The notes under the pieces: generated by a model
Databases searched by the model: none
What the model was told of the DNA's origin: nothing
The model's input: the letters and a program-made list of their open reading frames with translations, nothing else
Position numbers and translations under genes: made by a program
Assembly (NCBI GenBank): GCA_947311845.1
Contig: CAMZMU010000069.1
Coordinates: forward strand, 9,541,875 to 9,605,874
DNA: 64,000 bases
DNA from: Poa pratensis
Lineage: Eukaryota > Streptophyta > Magnoliopsida > Poales > Poaceae
Reading direction: 5' to 3'
Shown here: positions 9,727 to 21,640 of the stretch, piece after piece
Numbering within the stretch: position 1 is the stretch's first letter
How the letters are laid out: every line of letters starts with the position of its first letter

Positions 9727-12674
9727 TCAGATGAGCTTCTTCTTGTGGAAGAACCCTTGCAAGTGCCATAGCTGCAGAACGGAGACCACAACACACACGC
9801 CCAGCGACAAGATGCTGAACCAGGCAACCCTAGAATTTGTTTTCTCGCTCACTTCTCGCATCTCCGCTTCCCTGCAAAAACATGTCAAGATCTCGCGTTA
9901 TGCTTTGCATTGCCCGTTCCAAATAATACGTTATAGAATCTAGGTTAGTAAAGCTAGTAGTTTAGCTTGCCCAACATCCTAAATATCTTGTCTGCAGTAC
10001 AAATCAGTAAGAGCACCTAAGAGTTTGAAATAGGAGTTCAATCTACATCCCAAGACAGATGAGACCACTAGGTTCTGTTTCACAACACTTTACAGAGTCG
10101 CTTTTTTTACATAACTGTTTGTTGGAAGCATGCTTATTTACCAACCCAAAAACAACGTCCAACTGGAAATAGTGCAGACTACAAACTCCCCTGCCAGGAT
10201 AGACTTGGTGCAGCATAGCACAATGGCCACAGTCTAGCTATTAAAAACACACAGAAAGTAGTATCGATAACTTGCCTTGCTTTGAGATATAATAAGTTAT
10301 GATGAATGGATTCCACTGCAGCTTCAAGTTTCCTGAGCTCTAATTCTACACCCTGAACACAGAAACTTCAGATTACAAATAATCCAGAACAAAAAATAAT
10401 GCATTACATTGAAGTATAGTGCCATTTGGACTAGGCTGTATTTAAGTAATCGATATTCAAACCTCAATTTTCTCCTTCTTGGCAATAGAATCCCAGTCCT
10501 TTGCAGCAATCCCTATCTTCCAATCAAGATTTAGAGACACTCCTGATCCTTTCTCCGCACTGTCTAGCCAGAAGCAAGCAAGGTAGTTTCCAGCTTCTGT
10601 AGTAGTGAATGCAAATTGGCCCGTTGTGGCATTTTCATGTTGATGTAGAGTATTGCCATATGGTGAGGTGACCTGAACAAACCATAAACATGTATGTTAT
10701 AATAACTAAGCAAGACAAAAGGTAATATCTTCAACAATTATCATTTCCAAGATATCATTCATATAACTGACTGACCTATGGACATGATATGCCCATTATC
10801 ACTAATTATATGTGCAATATTAGCAAAAAAAGGTCACCATATTCATACACATTCAACATGCAAAACCCTATTTTGTTGCTGATTTGTTGCTAATCCAGTT
10901 CCCAGTTAATGGTACAGCTTTTCAGTTATGGGCGACCATGCACATGTATCTCTCCAGTTCCCTCGATTGCCCAAAAGACATAATGAATCTGAACTCCAAA
11001 GTTCTCCTTATCTACAACAGGGTGGCTGAGGAGTGGGATCATATGTCATCTCCCCATATGCAAACAAGACTGCAGTTTACCTTTATTTCCTAATTAGTTC
11101 TCATCAGCCCGTCAACACCTATCATGAATACCAATCTGGTCCCTCGTCTGTTTTATCTAGTTATGGTTATCCTCAATCATTATTTCTTAGTTTCAGTACC
11201 TACAAGCATGCTATTGACAGGTGCCCACATAAAAAGGGGAGTCATGCAGCTGCAGGTCACCTTACTTAAGATTGCCAAAACGCATAGAAATTCTCAAATC
11301 CAGCATGTTGCCCCGACTTGAAGCAATGAGCAACTGAAGCTTTGAGTCAATTCGCATCAAGTCCACCAAGTCTAGCTCAAGGGTTCTACCCTCAACTGTT
11401 TCCCCGGGAACAAAGCACAGATTCATCACCAAAGTACAGGATTTTTTTTTTCGAAACTTTCAATTCCTGATTGATTAAGTCGAAAAGAGTTGGACAGTTT
11501 ATAAGGAAAACCGGCCAAAAACCGTACAACACAACGCACCGCTCACCGGCCAAACCCGGCGAAAACCAACACAAACCGCTGAGCGGCACCAAACAGAGAA
11601 AACCCCACACGGCACTCAAGAGAGGGCCTCATCGAGACCGCACAAAGGCGTCATCGTCATCACATCTCCCCTGGGGGGCCACGCCGCCAACCCGAAACTC
11701 CGAGCATGCGACTCCGACTTCACCGCAGGCAGTCGCCGAGCCAACCTGCACTGTCGTGGCCGTGTGGAGCCATATGAAGATCCGTGCCACTCAGCCCCCT
11801 GCAACAAGACAGCGCAGCTCCGAGTCCGATGAAGAGCTAAGAAGAGAGAACCAGGCAGGCTGGCGCCGTGGAAACTCGCCGAAAGGAACATCTGCCGCCA
11901 GTCATCGTACACCACCGGGAACACCACAGCAGCTTCGACTTCTCAGCAACAAAACACGCCGAGGCAACCCCAAGGACACGCCGGAGAAGAGCCGACTACC
12001 GCAGCCACAGCCACGTCTCCGACATCGCTCATCATCATCATCATCATCGTCGCCACAAAAGCCTCAACGCGAACACCTCGGAGCAACCTTGTCGCCACAC
12101 GACACAAAGCTGGAGCACCCGCAAAGTACAGGATTAAGCACACGCTGACTTACTACTACTTAATAAACATAAAATTGGCGCATGTTGACTTCTCTGCGAG
12201 ATGTAAGCTTAAATTAAGTCTGCTTGTTCTTCTACTCCTGCAATTAAATCTAAACGCCTAACTTAATTCGCCCAAATTGCCAGAGGCGCTGGTGCCGAGT
12301 ACTGACTGTCAACGTCTAATCTACAAATACGCACAGATAAATTAAAATTCACCTACACCTGGATCCCAACACGCGCCAGTCCACCGGCCCAGATCAAGAT
12401 CAAACAACTACAACCAGAAAACCGCAGGCGAATATGATGAGATCATGGGAGGGGATTGGGCGGCCACGCTTACCTTGACGGCGACGGTGGGGTGGGAGGT
12501 GGGGTGGGACTCGTACATGAGGGCGTAGTCGGCGAGCACCACCACGTTGGGCTGGATCTCCTCGGAGACGCACTTGGTCCCCGTGGGCGGCAGGTCGAGC
12601 CACACCGCATCCGCGCCCAGCGTCATCATCATCGCCGCCACCAGCGCCGCCAGCACCCGCGAGGTCGCCGCCAT
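9727..12674 (-). CDS. p24 / transmembrane emp24-domain cargo receptor (delta type), four exons
   Basis: p24 proteins cycle between ER and Golgi in COPI/COPII vesicles. Exons are 12674-12474, 10672-10463, 10352-10276 and 9871-9727, giving 210 aa, the usual size. Visible order: signal peptide [20 protein letters not shown], then the GOLD domain ([34 protein letters not shown]), a coiled coil ([20 protein letters not shown]), a membrane segment ([16 protein letters not shown]) and the cytosolic tail [11 protein letters not shown]. The FF and terminal KKLI are the COPII and COPI sorting signals, and KKXX is typical of the delta class. All joins are in frame. Intron 3 starts with GC, not GT. Intron 1 (1.8 kb) contains a poly(A) retroposon. 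No damage is seen in the coding sequence. Confidence 0.95.
9872..10275 (-). other. p24 intron 3, non-canonical GC-AG
   Basis: Exon 3 ends AAAGCAAG and the intron begins gcaagt. The acceptor is tttttgcag before GGAAGCGGAG. AG|GCAAGT is the strong consensus of GC donors. Only this boundary gives [13 protein letters not shown] in frame, the sequence expected for the family. Confidence 0.85.
11444..12121 (-). mobile_element. poly(A) retroposon (5'-truncated LINE-like) in p24 intron 1
   Basis: A 14-bp direct repeat, caaagtacaggatt, lies at 11430-11443 and 12122-12135. The insert begins with a T tract on the plus strand, the poly(A) tail of a minus-strand copy. The 3' end reads TTAATCAATCAGGAATTGAA then GTTTCG and A's, similar to grass LINE ends. 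A long target duplication plus a tail indicates target-primed reverse transcription. The 678-bp body has no RT domain and is presumably a LINE 3' UTR. Open frames on both strands here are not genes. Confidence 0.8.
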
Positions 12675-12954
12675 CTGCGCCGATCTGGGCGCCCCCTATA
12701 CAGACCGAGTCCGACCGAGTCTCCGGTCAGGGCGAGTCGTGGGGAGCTTGGACCAGCGTTGGACAGGAGTAATGGCGTTGCCTCGAGGGAGGGAGGGTCT
12801 TTTTGGAATTATGTAGTTTCTGGTTGGGTGCACGCGAAGAAATTCCCTCGCCACGCAGATTGGCTCTCTCTCTCTTTTTTTCCGTTTGGCGTGACGCCCA
12901 GGCAGGCCGCAGGCGTGCCCTCGGCCAAGTGACGCAGATTGGCTGTCACAAACG
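12675..12954. promoter_or_regulatory. p24 gene upstream region
   Basis: This is the sequence immediately upstream of the p24 start codon, before the repeat block begins. It is GC-rich near the gene and has a CT-rich stretch near 12865-12890. No convincing TATA box is visible. Confidence 0.35.
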
Positions 12955-14296
12955 GGCTAGCGGTCACGGTTCCCCGGTGGTGTGGAGGCTCCTGTACGTC
13001 GCGGCAAATCCTATATATCGCCTAAAGGCGACGCTCCAGGCGGCGCGCGTCGGCGCGGACGGGCCGGCCCATCAGCCGATTTTTTCTTCCTTTTCTTCAG
13101 TTTCTTTTTCGTTCTCTGTTTCCTTTTTTTCTTTTTCTTTTTCTTCGGTTTTCCTTTTCTTTTTTTCTTTCGTTTTTCTTTCTAAAAAAATAAATTGGAG
13201 AAAGATAAAATTAAAACTTGTTCAGATTTGAATTTTCTTCAAATTAAAAATTGTTCCGATTTGAAATTTGTTTAATTTTAAAATTGTTTTGATTTGGAAA
13301 TTTGTTCCAATTTAAAAAAATGGATTTGAAATTTGTTCCGATTTGAAATTTGTTCAAATTTTAAAAATTGTTCCGATTCAAATTTTGTTCACATTCAAAT
13401 TTTGTTCCGATTCGAATTTTGTTCCAATTCGAAACTTGTTCAAATTCAATTTTTCTAATTTGAATTTTGTTCCGATTCAAAATTTGTTCAAAATAGAAAT
13501 TTGTTCCGATTCGAATTTTGTTCTGGTTCAAAATTTGTTCAAAATAAAATTTTGTTCAAATTCTAAATTTGTACCGATTTAAAATTTTGTTCCGATTCAA
13601 ATTTGTATAAATTCGAAATCTGCCGATGTACAGTAGCGTCCGAAAAAATACGTAGAAACAGTCCGAAAAAAAAGTGCGCGTGCACATGGGCCGGCCCAAT
13701 TAGTCCCCGTAGTAGGCGACGAGGCCGCGGACGGTCGCCTTCAGAAGATGCTCTCTCGTAGCTCCTACATGGGCAGCATTTGGAGCAGCCCAACATAAAA
13801 GTTACAGTTTTCTGTTTCTTTTTTCTTTTTTTTCTTCTGTTGTAAAATCTTAACAATTATATATTTGAAAAAAAAATCAAATCTTAACAAATATTCAACT
13901 CTTAACAATTTTCAAAATATGAAAAAAAATTCAAAATCGAACAAATTTTCAAATCTGAACAATTTTCAAATCTGAACAAATTCAGAAAAATTAACCATTT
14001 TTAAATCTAAAAAATTCAAGACCGAACAAATTTGAAAATCTGTAAAAAAAATCAAAAATTTGAAAAAAAAATCGAAAAAGAAAATAAAACAGAAACAAAA
14101 GAAAAAAACACAGAGAAGAAAATAAACAAGAAAACGGAAAAAAGAAAAATCCGTCAAATGGGTCGGCCCAGTAGCGAAATCCTTCAGGCGACGGCACCGT
14201 TCCGCATCGCCGCAGGGCGATGTGTAGGATTTGCCTGGTGTGGAATAGAAGTGCAACGCCCGAAGCGCCTGGCACTGGCCGACCCAAGTTAGCCCT
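12955..14296. mobile_element. unclassified AT-rich element(s) with inverted GC-rich ends
   Basis: GC-rich blocks at about 12955-13080, 13685-13765 and 14158-14296 share inverted motifs: gggctagc, GGCAAATCCTATATATCGCC (13003-13022) against GGCAAATCCTACACATCGCC (inverted), and GGGCCGGCCCAT at 13058 and 13688. Between them lie poly-T/CTTT tracts and a degenerate array of about 20-nt units (GTTCCGATTCAAATTTTGTT) at 13215-13620. An A-rich counterpart lies at 13855-14150. It looks like one or two degenerate TIR or foldback elements. I see no transposase or certain target duplication. Confidence 0.5.
13215..13620. repeat. AT-rich imperfect tandem array
   Basis: About 20 degenerate copies of a 20-22 nt unit close to TTGTTCCGATTCAAATTTTG. 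The open frame FVPIQNLFKIEICSDSN across it is just the translated repeat. Confidence 0.75.
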
Positions 14297-15106
14297 TTTT
14301 TTACTTTTATTATTTTTCTTACTCATACTCATGTGCAGAAAAAGTAAGAAAAAATGCCTTTATTATTTTTTGCACAGGAGTATTTTTTTTTCTTGAGGCC
14401 CGGGACGATGCGGGAGCCTATCCTGTGCAACAACAATTGGTGCACCCAGCTCTGGTTGGCAACTTTTAAGGTTTTGAATACAAAAAAAGTTTGGTCATTG
14501 ACACAATATAACTATGCGTTGTCACAGTTTTTTAATCTTTGAAACACAACAATAAGAGAGAAAATGACAGCCTTGTTATAAGTGACAATGAGACAAATTC
14601 AAATGCAAACATGCATTTGGCACTATTCATAATCGAATGCGTCCATTTCGTTTCTTGATATGTGTTATGAATATTGATTTGCAATTTTGTGACCTGTTAG
14701 ATATGAGTATAATCTATGCTTAAAACTGCTTTTCGGATTTTGTGCAAACATTTTAGATTGTCAACCGAATGCAATAGTTCCTTCTAAATGGACAAATCAT
14801 ATCCTAAATGGATTTTGCTGTTACTGCCAATTGAATTAGGGAACTAATGGCTTATACGTTTTATACATAGAGATTAGTTCTGGTCGTTAAAAAGGTGAGG
14901 TGAATGGTTACCGCTACATATAAAGATTAGCAAGAAGACGTATTCTTTTTTTGGACATTTATTTTGCATCTTTTTTAGTCGTACAGAAACCATGCTATGA
15001 AGAGGGTAACACGCTTGCAAAATATGGCGTCTCACTAGCCTAAGCTGCTAAACACATCTAATACCATCCACCATAAACACACCTGGAACCTTCAAATTTC
15101 TGAGGA
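14297..15106. other. intergenic, nothing recognised
   Basis: AT-rich sequence without coding bias, repeat termini or RNA genes. Confidence 0.5.
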
Positions 15107-15111
15107 TTTTC

Positions 15112-16661
15112 CATAACGTTACGTGCATGGACAACTAAAAAAAATCGTCCTACACGAACAATCCAAGATCTATCTATGAAGATGCAAGTAAAAGGTTAGA
15201 TATAGATTATACCAACAACTGGTAGAGGAAGTAGATTGTTGGTGAAGAACCATTGATGTAGATTCCCGCGGGTAGGTGTATCCCTCCCAGTCGCGAGGAT
15301 TATTCCACTCCTTCATAGGATCGAAGGTACGATCCCTCTGTTAGTATCCACGAGTACGGGATCACCAGTCCAGTAGCGTTCCGCCATTCAGTGCGCAAGA
15401 TAAGCCGGAGTACTACAGCCTTCCGGTATATGGTGGAGAACCATAGAGAGAGAGGGAGGAGGAGCCAGCCCTCCAAGCATTTGGCGTAGGGAGATGGGCT
15501 ACCCCTCTTCTCCTATTTATAGTGGGGAGGGGAGGTGCTTTGGGGGAGGGTTTCCTTCCTCACCTAGGGTGGTGACAAGGATGGTCGTCCCTACTAGGGG
15601 CGGCATCAAGGGAAGAGGGGAAACCCTCAATCCTAGGCTCCCACTTGCCTTGCCTCCCAAGCAACTGGTGGGCGCCCCACTAATGGTATTTGAGGCCCAT
15701 GCAGCTGCCCCCACTTGAGCTGAGCGAAATGGGCAGCCATGAGACCCTCTGAAACCTTCCAGAAGGTTCTAAACTCCTCTGGAACCTTTCTGGGCCTTTT
15801 TAGTGTTTTAGGCTTTCACCGGAATTTCCCGATACCCCGGAACTCTTCGGGATCTGGACGCCCATATTTATTCCTATAGTTACGCAAATGGATTCAAGAG
15901 AATCTCTTGTTCCCATACACAGTTCCCTTTGCTTCACGATACTTTAACATATCTTGAGGCAAGACATCTTGGTATTCTTATGAATCAACACTTGATACAT
16001 GTTATTCTTGTTACTGGTTTGTTATCAATTCTCGTTTTCGTATTCCGGTATCCCCGTGATTACATCACATTGTGTCTGGCCAGACGATGATTGATACCGC
16101 AATACAGAGTGGGCCCTGATAGTATCTCCACATCGTCGGAGGAGCAAATCCCAATCCTGAAATATTAAGTTCTATAGATGTTTTTCTAAGGTACTTGGAA
16201 ACTACCATTATGATCTCTTGTTATGGTTGACGTTTGACAACACCAAAGTAAAACGTCCGACATGTTGGAACCTTATATTCTCACGGTCTAAGTACGTGCA
16301 TGTATGCTAACACTTATATATGAAATTACTAACAACATTCCGACGATGTAGTATCGTAATAAATCATTCAAACGGGCCGGTCCAGCAGTACTCATTGTTC
16401 CACCAACAATGTGCTCTCATTGTTTACGGCATGCTTGTTATGTTAACAATGCTCATGATCAGAAAAACGATACCATCGTGCAACACATGAGCTAGTCTTA
16501 GAGGCGAGACTAGGGAACTACTTTGTGTTTACGTTTCCACACGTGCATATAAGTTTTTATCTGAATCCCATAATAGTTATAACACAGAAATATAAACATT
16601 AATTATGAACTTAGATTTAAATAACAACATTTATTTTTGCCTATAGGATATATCTCCTTCA
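15112..16661 (-). mobile_element. solo LTR of a copia-like (Angela-type) retrotransposon
   Basis: On the minus strand the LTR starts at 16661 with TGAAGGAGATATATCCTATA, matching the typical start of Triticeae Angela-type copia LTRs (recalled). It contains a TATA box (ACTATAAATAGG, near 15514-15525). Flanking TTTTC at 15107-15111 and 16662-16666 is a likely 5-bp target duplication. With that boundary the 3' terminus reads TG instead of CA, so it has mutated or the boundary is slightly off. No internal domain or second LTR is present, so it is a solo LTR. Confidence 0.65.
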
Positions 16662-16666
16662 TTTTC

Positions 16667-17701
16667 TCCCTACCAGGCCCATACTGTATGGACCTGGGTC
16701 CAGGCCTTGTCCAGATTTACTCTATCGCATACTAGATCACCCCGAATATAACCCGGATGTGCCCCGGGCGGTTCATGCCGCCGAACTGTTCGGGATGCAT
16801 GTACATGTCCAGGTTGCCTGGATTCAAAATAGGACCATTTCTTGGAGGACATTTATATACCATTCTTCCTCATTTAAGGGGTACGATTTCGAGGTCCCTT
16901 TGCATCTTCAGTTCTTGACTCTTGAGTTTCTGAACTTTGATTCCTCCACATTACTCCACTTCATCTTGTGAATCAATAAGGGAAAGATAGAGAAACCTGA
17001 TATCTACTTTTCCATCCAAACAAATGTTGATTCTCCATCTTGAGTGATCTTGTTACTCTTGGGTTTGTTGCCAACCCAGACGGTTGGTTTTGCCTTGTCA
17101 GCTTCCAGTGTGTGGAAGTCATCAAAGCGTTATAAAGGTGCAAGGATCACATGAAGATCACCTTAATGGAAGGGCTATCACCTGGTTTGAATAGCTCACT
17201 GGAGAATAGGACTAGATTTGCGAGAGATAGGGTGGGCTTGATTTGCCGCTGCCTCTCCAAGGTAGCTTAGAGTCCCCCCCCCCCCCCCCCCCCCCCAAGG
17301 ACTTGAATTTGGAGAACATCATCGTGTATTCGTCTCTTTCTGTTCATTTTTTTGTTCGTCGCCTTTATTTACGTATATCTTATATCGCATCATATAGGAT
17401 TGTTCATATGGTTGAATTTTATGGTCACCATCTTTATCTAGTAATTATCCCTCTAGGCACCATCTTTGATTCTTCGCCTACGTTACACATGATACTTTTA
17501 GGGGAGGGTGCGTCGACAATGGCAGACCGAGAAACTTGTTGAAGACTGAGAATACTTTTTCAACCATGTTTTTATTTTTTGGATAATTATATTAATCCAC
17601 TCGATCTAACATGGTTAACTAGGTTAGGAAAGTGAAACCAAGTCCAAAAAGTTTATATTTTTCAAAAAATCAAATCATGTGAGTAAGATCAATAATGATT
17701 A
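16667..17701. other. intergenic repeat-like DNA with C tract
   Basis: No gene is seen. A 23-nt run of C lies at 17274-17296. Early parts (CAGGCCCATACTGTATGGACCTGG) look palindromic and repeat-derived, but I cannot assign a family. Confidence 0.45.
17274..17296. repeat. poly-C tract
   Basis: Twenty-three consecutive C residues. Length in such tracts is error-prone in most sequencing methods. Confidence 0.9.
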
Positions 17702-19585
17702 TCTATACTACTATTAAAAGAGCAAACATGTTCGGGATACATTAAATTTGTGCCGTTCAATATCTGATCAACGCTTCAGATCGCTCCAATGTTTGACAAC
17801 TCAACACACCTTTTTGTTTTCCTGTAAATTACACCAATTGCCACCGGTAAAAATAAACACCGATGTCCGAAGAAACGGTTCGTCAATCTAAAAAATCCCC
17901 CTGTCCGTCACCGTCGCAACCTCCGCCGTGCGAGTCTGCCGCCGTCGCAACCCCGTGCATGAGCAGCTGGACGATGAAGGCATGTACTGGATGGGACGGC
18001 CACCGGCGACCATCATGTGGTGGGCTTGCGCTGTGGTCTGGGGTGCGGGCTAGGCTGGCAGGCGCGTGCGCCACGTTGGTAGCAGGGAACGGACTGGCTG
18101 CCGGTAGCCGCGTGGGCGGGCGCGTGCGCCGCCTTGGAAGAAGAGGCCCGCTGTGCTCCACTCGACAGCCGCTTTAAGGCCCTGGGTCCCTGTCGCCGTC
18201 GCCACGTGCTCCCAGCCTGCTGCGCTGCACTCGGCGGCCGCCGCAAGCCCCTGCCCGGAGCTGGAGTAGACATGGGAGCAGGGGATTGAGCAAGAGGAGT
18301 ACAGGTGCTGTACCTGCTAATGGACATGCCCTTCTAATTAGTGGAGGTAATTTGCTACCACGGAAATACTCTGTGTATGACATGTAGTGTCTGATCCATG
18401 TCCGACTGTGATCCGACGGACAGCTCTGCCTACGACATGCAATGTTCCGAAGAGAAAAATCCGACAGGTTGTCTGTTGTGTCTTACACACACTTCGGAGG
18501 AAAACATGTACGAGCATGCTTGCACTGATTTTTTGATTTCTACTAGACCTTAAAGGAACCTCGTGCTGTAGCACTACTTTGCATTAACCTGTAGATATAG
18601 CTTGCTCATGATCTGATTATTTTTTAAGTCACAGGTTCTCGGCTCATTGTTGTTTAAATTTTGGAAGATACATATTTACTTTCCATTTATGTTTCAGGTC
18701 CTAAGTGAGGATTGTTTTTGTTGCAAAAGAAATATATTTCTCACGATATGCTGAAGACCTTCGAGGAGGTGGAGGCCATGTACATGCCCGGCGAGTTTGT
18801 CTCAGAGTCAGATGACCCTGATGATGTCAAGCCAGCAGCAGAACTTTGATCATTCCATGTGATATTTCTTGATCAATTTGTAAATTTAATCTGTAACATA
18901 TGAAAGTGATGCATATTGAGAACTGTCTTGATGTTTCCATCTTTTATCAGAAATGACGCTCAATTACATGTTGTAATGAATATTCGGAAAATTCCAATAT
19001 CATGGACACATGTGCTCAAAATGAAGAGGGGAATTTTTTGAAACCCAGTTTGTTCAAACCCCTTCTGCTTCATGTTCAGATAGTAGGGCTTCACGTTTGT
19101 AGGTACAATACTGAATTCTTGCTATTAGGTTGCATATATAAGACTGAATTTTGTTGTCTGGTGCTTGTGGTGAGTATAAGAAGGCGGAAAATACATTTAA
19201 GTTATGCATTACTTTGGTGGATTATCTTCTTACCGGTGTTGACTTAGATCAATCTTGCACTCTGTACGGTATGAGGCTGAACTTTGTTCTTTGGTACTTG
19301 TGGTGAGAATAAGCATTCTCCTGTTTATTTTGTTGCTAGCTTATCATGCGAAATATGTAAGTCTTTGCTAGAGTTGGATAATAACTTTGAATTTTCTTGC
19401 CCTTGGTTGTAATGTGCAATGTGTATCTTCCGTTCTCCGTGTATTTTTAGTCAATGCCCAGAAAATTTGCCAAAAAAGAAAAGGCTTAAACTTTGAATTC
19501 ACTCCAGCAACAACAAAATAAGCATTTTCAATTGATCATATTTGTCTTTAAGATTACACGTGCGTTGCACGTGCATGGTTACTAG
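17702..19585 (+). mobile_element. non-autonomous Helitron
   Basis: The 5' end is TCTATACTACTATTAAAAG, inserted after an A at 17701. The 3' end is CTAG at 19582-19585 followed by T at 19586. That fits Helitron rules: TC at the start, CTRR at the end, insertion between A and T. Just inside the 3' end is a hairpin, GCACGT/ACGTGC in ACACGTGCGTTGCACGTGC, about 10 bases before CTAG. It is 1,884 bp with no Rep/helicase gene. A GC-rich patch (17880-18250) and a short coding-like patch (18735-18850) look like captured host DNA. Confidence 0.88.
18735..18849 (+). pseudogene. possible captured exon inside the Helitron
   Basis: A plus-strand frame reads ISHDMLKTFEEVEAMYMPGE, then FVSESDDPDDVKPAAEL and a stop. 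The acidic, gene-like composition contrasts with the AT-rich flanks and is followed by UTR-like sequence. I do not recognise the parent gene. It may be the 3' exon of a captured gene. Confidence 0.4.
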
Positions 19586-20269
19586 TTCAATAAATTATTT
19601 TACTTAATATTACAAAATAATCAATTATTTGAATGTTATAAGGGATCCAAGTTCCAGCATACATGTGTCATCAGAATCAATAGCCTTTGCCAAATTGCGC
19701 ATGCAATAGGGAGAGAGTTTACAAGCTGGCCGCGTGTCAACTAAACCGCATTGTTTACTTCATATGAATCTTCTTAGGGTGATATTACACCGGTAAGCCG
19801 ATAACCAGTCCCAAAATCTTATATCCTATTGTTGTGTGCACCGCCGCTGATGAACCTCGAACAAAGGTCAAGTCTGGATTTTTACCACTGCAGAGGTGTT
19901 CTGTAGCAACCGGCCTGACGGACCTGGTAGGACCCGAATGTTTGCCGCCGCACCAAGCCGCCTCTTACAACGGCACACCACCGCCGGAATTACGAGTAAG
20001 GAGGAGGATTGTGCCAACTCCTGCTTGCTAGGAGATCGAATTTGCCGCGGGATCAGATACCAGTTGACGGGCTCAAGCTTGACGATTAACTATTACTGAA
20101 GAAAGATTCAGAAACACAGAAGTATCATCGAATTTCAGAGGTCTATTGCACGCGGTAGCACTGCCCTCGTTTCAAAAAGAAGAAAAACTAATAGCACTGC
20201 CTCGTTTGAAAACGAAGAAAAACAAATAGCACTGCCGCGTTACTCTCAACAAATAGCTCAGCATCATCC
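19586..20269. promoter_or_regulatory. upstream region of the aldo-keto reductase gene
   Basis: Non-coding. Near the gene, a short motif (AATAGCACTGCC with a CGTTT/AAACG palindrome) is repeated three times at about 20150-20240. No clear TATA box was identified. Confidence 0.4.
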
Positions 20270-21640
20270 ATGGCTTCCGCTGTCCAGGTGGTTGTGCCGC
20301 GCATGAAGCTGGGGTCGCAGGGGGTGGAGGTCTCGGCACAGGGCCTCGGCTGCATGGGCATGTCCTGCGCCTACGGCCAGCGTAAGCCCGACGAGGAAAT
20401 GATCGCGCTTCTTCACCACGCGGTCGCCGCCGGCGTCACCTTGCTCGACACATCCGACATCTACGGGCCTCGCACCAACGAGATCCTCATCGGCAAGGCG
20501 CTACAGGGCGGCGTGAGGGACAAGGTGGAGCTGGCCACCAAGTTCGGCGCCATCGAGTTGGCCGACGGCAACTGGGGGATCCGCGGCGACCCGGCGTACG
20601 TGCGGGCGGCATGCGAGGCCAGCCTCGCCCGGCTTAGCGTTGACTGCATCGACCTCTACTATCCACACCGTATCGACAAGAATGTCCCCGTCGAGATCAC
20701 GGTTAGAACATACTACCACACTCTACTTAAAACTTGGAAAACCTGTTGAAGATATATATAAGCCTGTACTCTCTTGACTTCCGTCCGCAGATGGGTGAAA
20801 TCAAGAAACTAGTTGAAGAAGGAAAGGTAAAATACGTTGGGTTATCTGAAGTCTCGGCGTCCACAATCAGAAGGGCGCATGCGGTTCATCCTATTACTGC
20901 CATCGAGCTGGAGTGGTCCCTGTGGTCAAGAGACGTTGAAGAAGATATAATCCCCACTTGCAGGTACATATTTGCAAACTACTACTATTTGCCCAGCTTT
21001 TTTTTTTTCTTTCGCAGAAATAATTTCATAATACTAATCAACCGTCCCACGGTGTTTCATAATAATCCTACAAAGAACTTCCTAATTGTTTTCCGTTTCA
21101 GAGATCTTGGCATTGGTATCGTGGCATATAGTCCACTAGGCAGAGGGTTCTTATCCAGTGGACCTAAACTGGTGCACACATTACAGGAGGACGATTTTCG
21201 CAAGGTAAAAATGAAGAGATGTAGTAGCCATGAGTCCATGACCATATATACATGCGGCTAGCCAACTTAATTACTTTTGTCTAACAAATATCTCAATGCA
21301 TTTCCAGTATCTTCCAAGATTTCAACCTGATAACATGGAGAAGAACTCTGCCATATTTGAGCATGTGAGTGAGATGGCTGCGAGGAAAGGGTGCACGGCG
21401 TCGCAGCTCGCGCTGGCCTGGGTTCACCACCAAGGAAATGATGTGTGCCCCATACCTGGCACCACAAAAATTGAGAACTTCAACCAGAACGTGAGAGCTT
21501 TGTCTGTGAAGCTCACGCCTGATGAGATGGCTGAGCTGGAGTCCTATGCCGCCATGGATGCTGTTTGTGGTGATCGGTACCCTGCTTCCCTCTGCACGGA
21601 CTCCGACACGCCTCCCTTGTCATCATGGAAAGCCACTTAG
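20270..21640 (+). CDS. aldo-keto reductase (NADPH-dependent), four exons
   Basis: This soluble oxidoreductase family uses NADPH to reduce aldehydes or ketones. Plant members of this branch (auxin-induced PCNT115 / probable aldo-keto reductase 1-6) have poorly defined substrates. Exons are 20270-20701, 20791-20963, 21102-21204 and 21308-21640, all GT-AG and in frame, giving 346 aa, close to the usual 345-350. The catalytic tetrad is present: Asp60 and Tyr65 ([10 protein letters not shown]), Lys91 (ATKFG) and His133 (YYPHRID). Other landmarks are GLGCMGMS at the N-terminus, [28 protein letters not shown], and [14 protein letters not shown] for the cofactor phosphate. The start ATG follows the sequence CATCC and no better upstream ATG is in frame. 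No stop or frameshift is seen. It appears functional. Confidence 0.94.

Noticed and set aside
11471..12148. 225-aa plus-strand open frame
   Set aside because: It lies inside the poly(A) retroposon and extends into its target duplication. No domain.
12982..13231. Phe/Ser-rich open frames
   Set aside because: They translate CTTT/TTTC low-complexity tracts.
20791..20830. An intron at GGAAAG|GTAAAATACG in the aldo-keto reductase
   Set aside because: The GT looks like a donor, but reading through gives KVKYVGLSE, the conserved family sequence.
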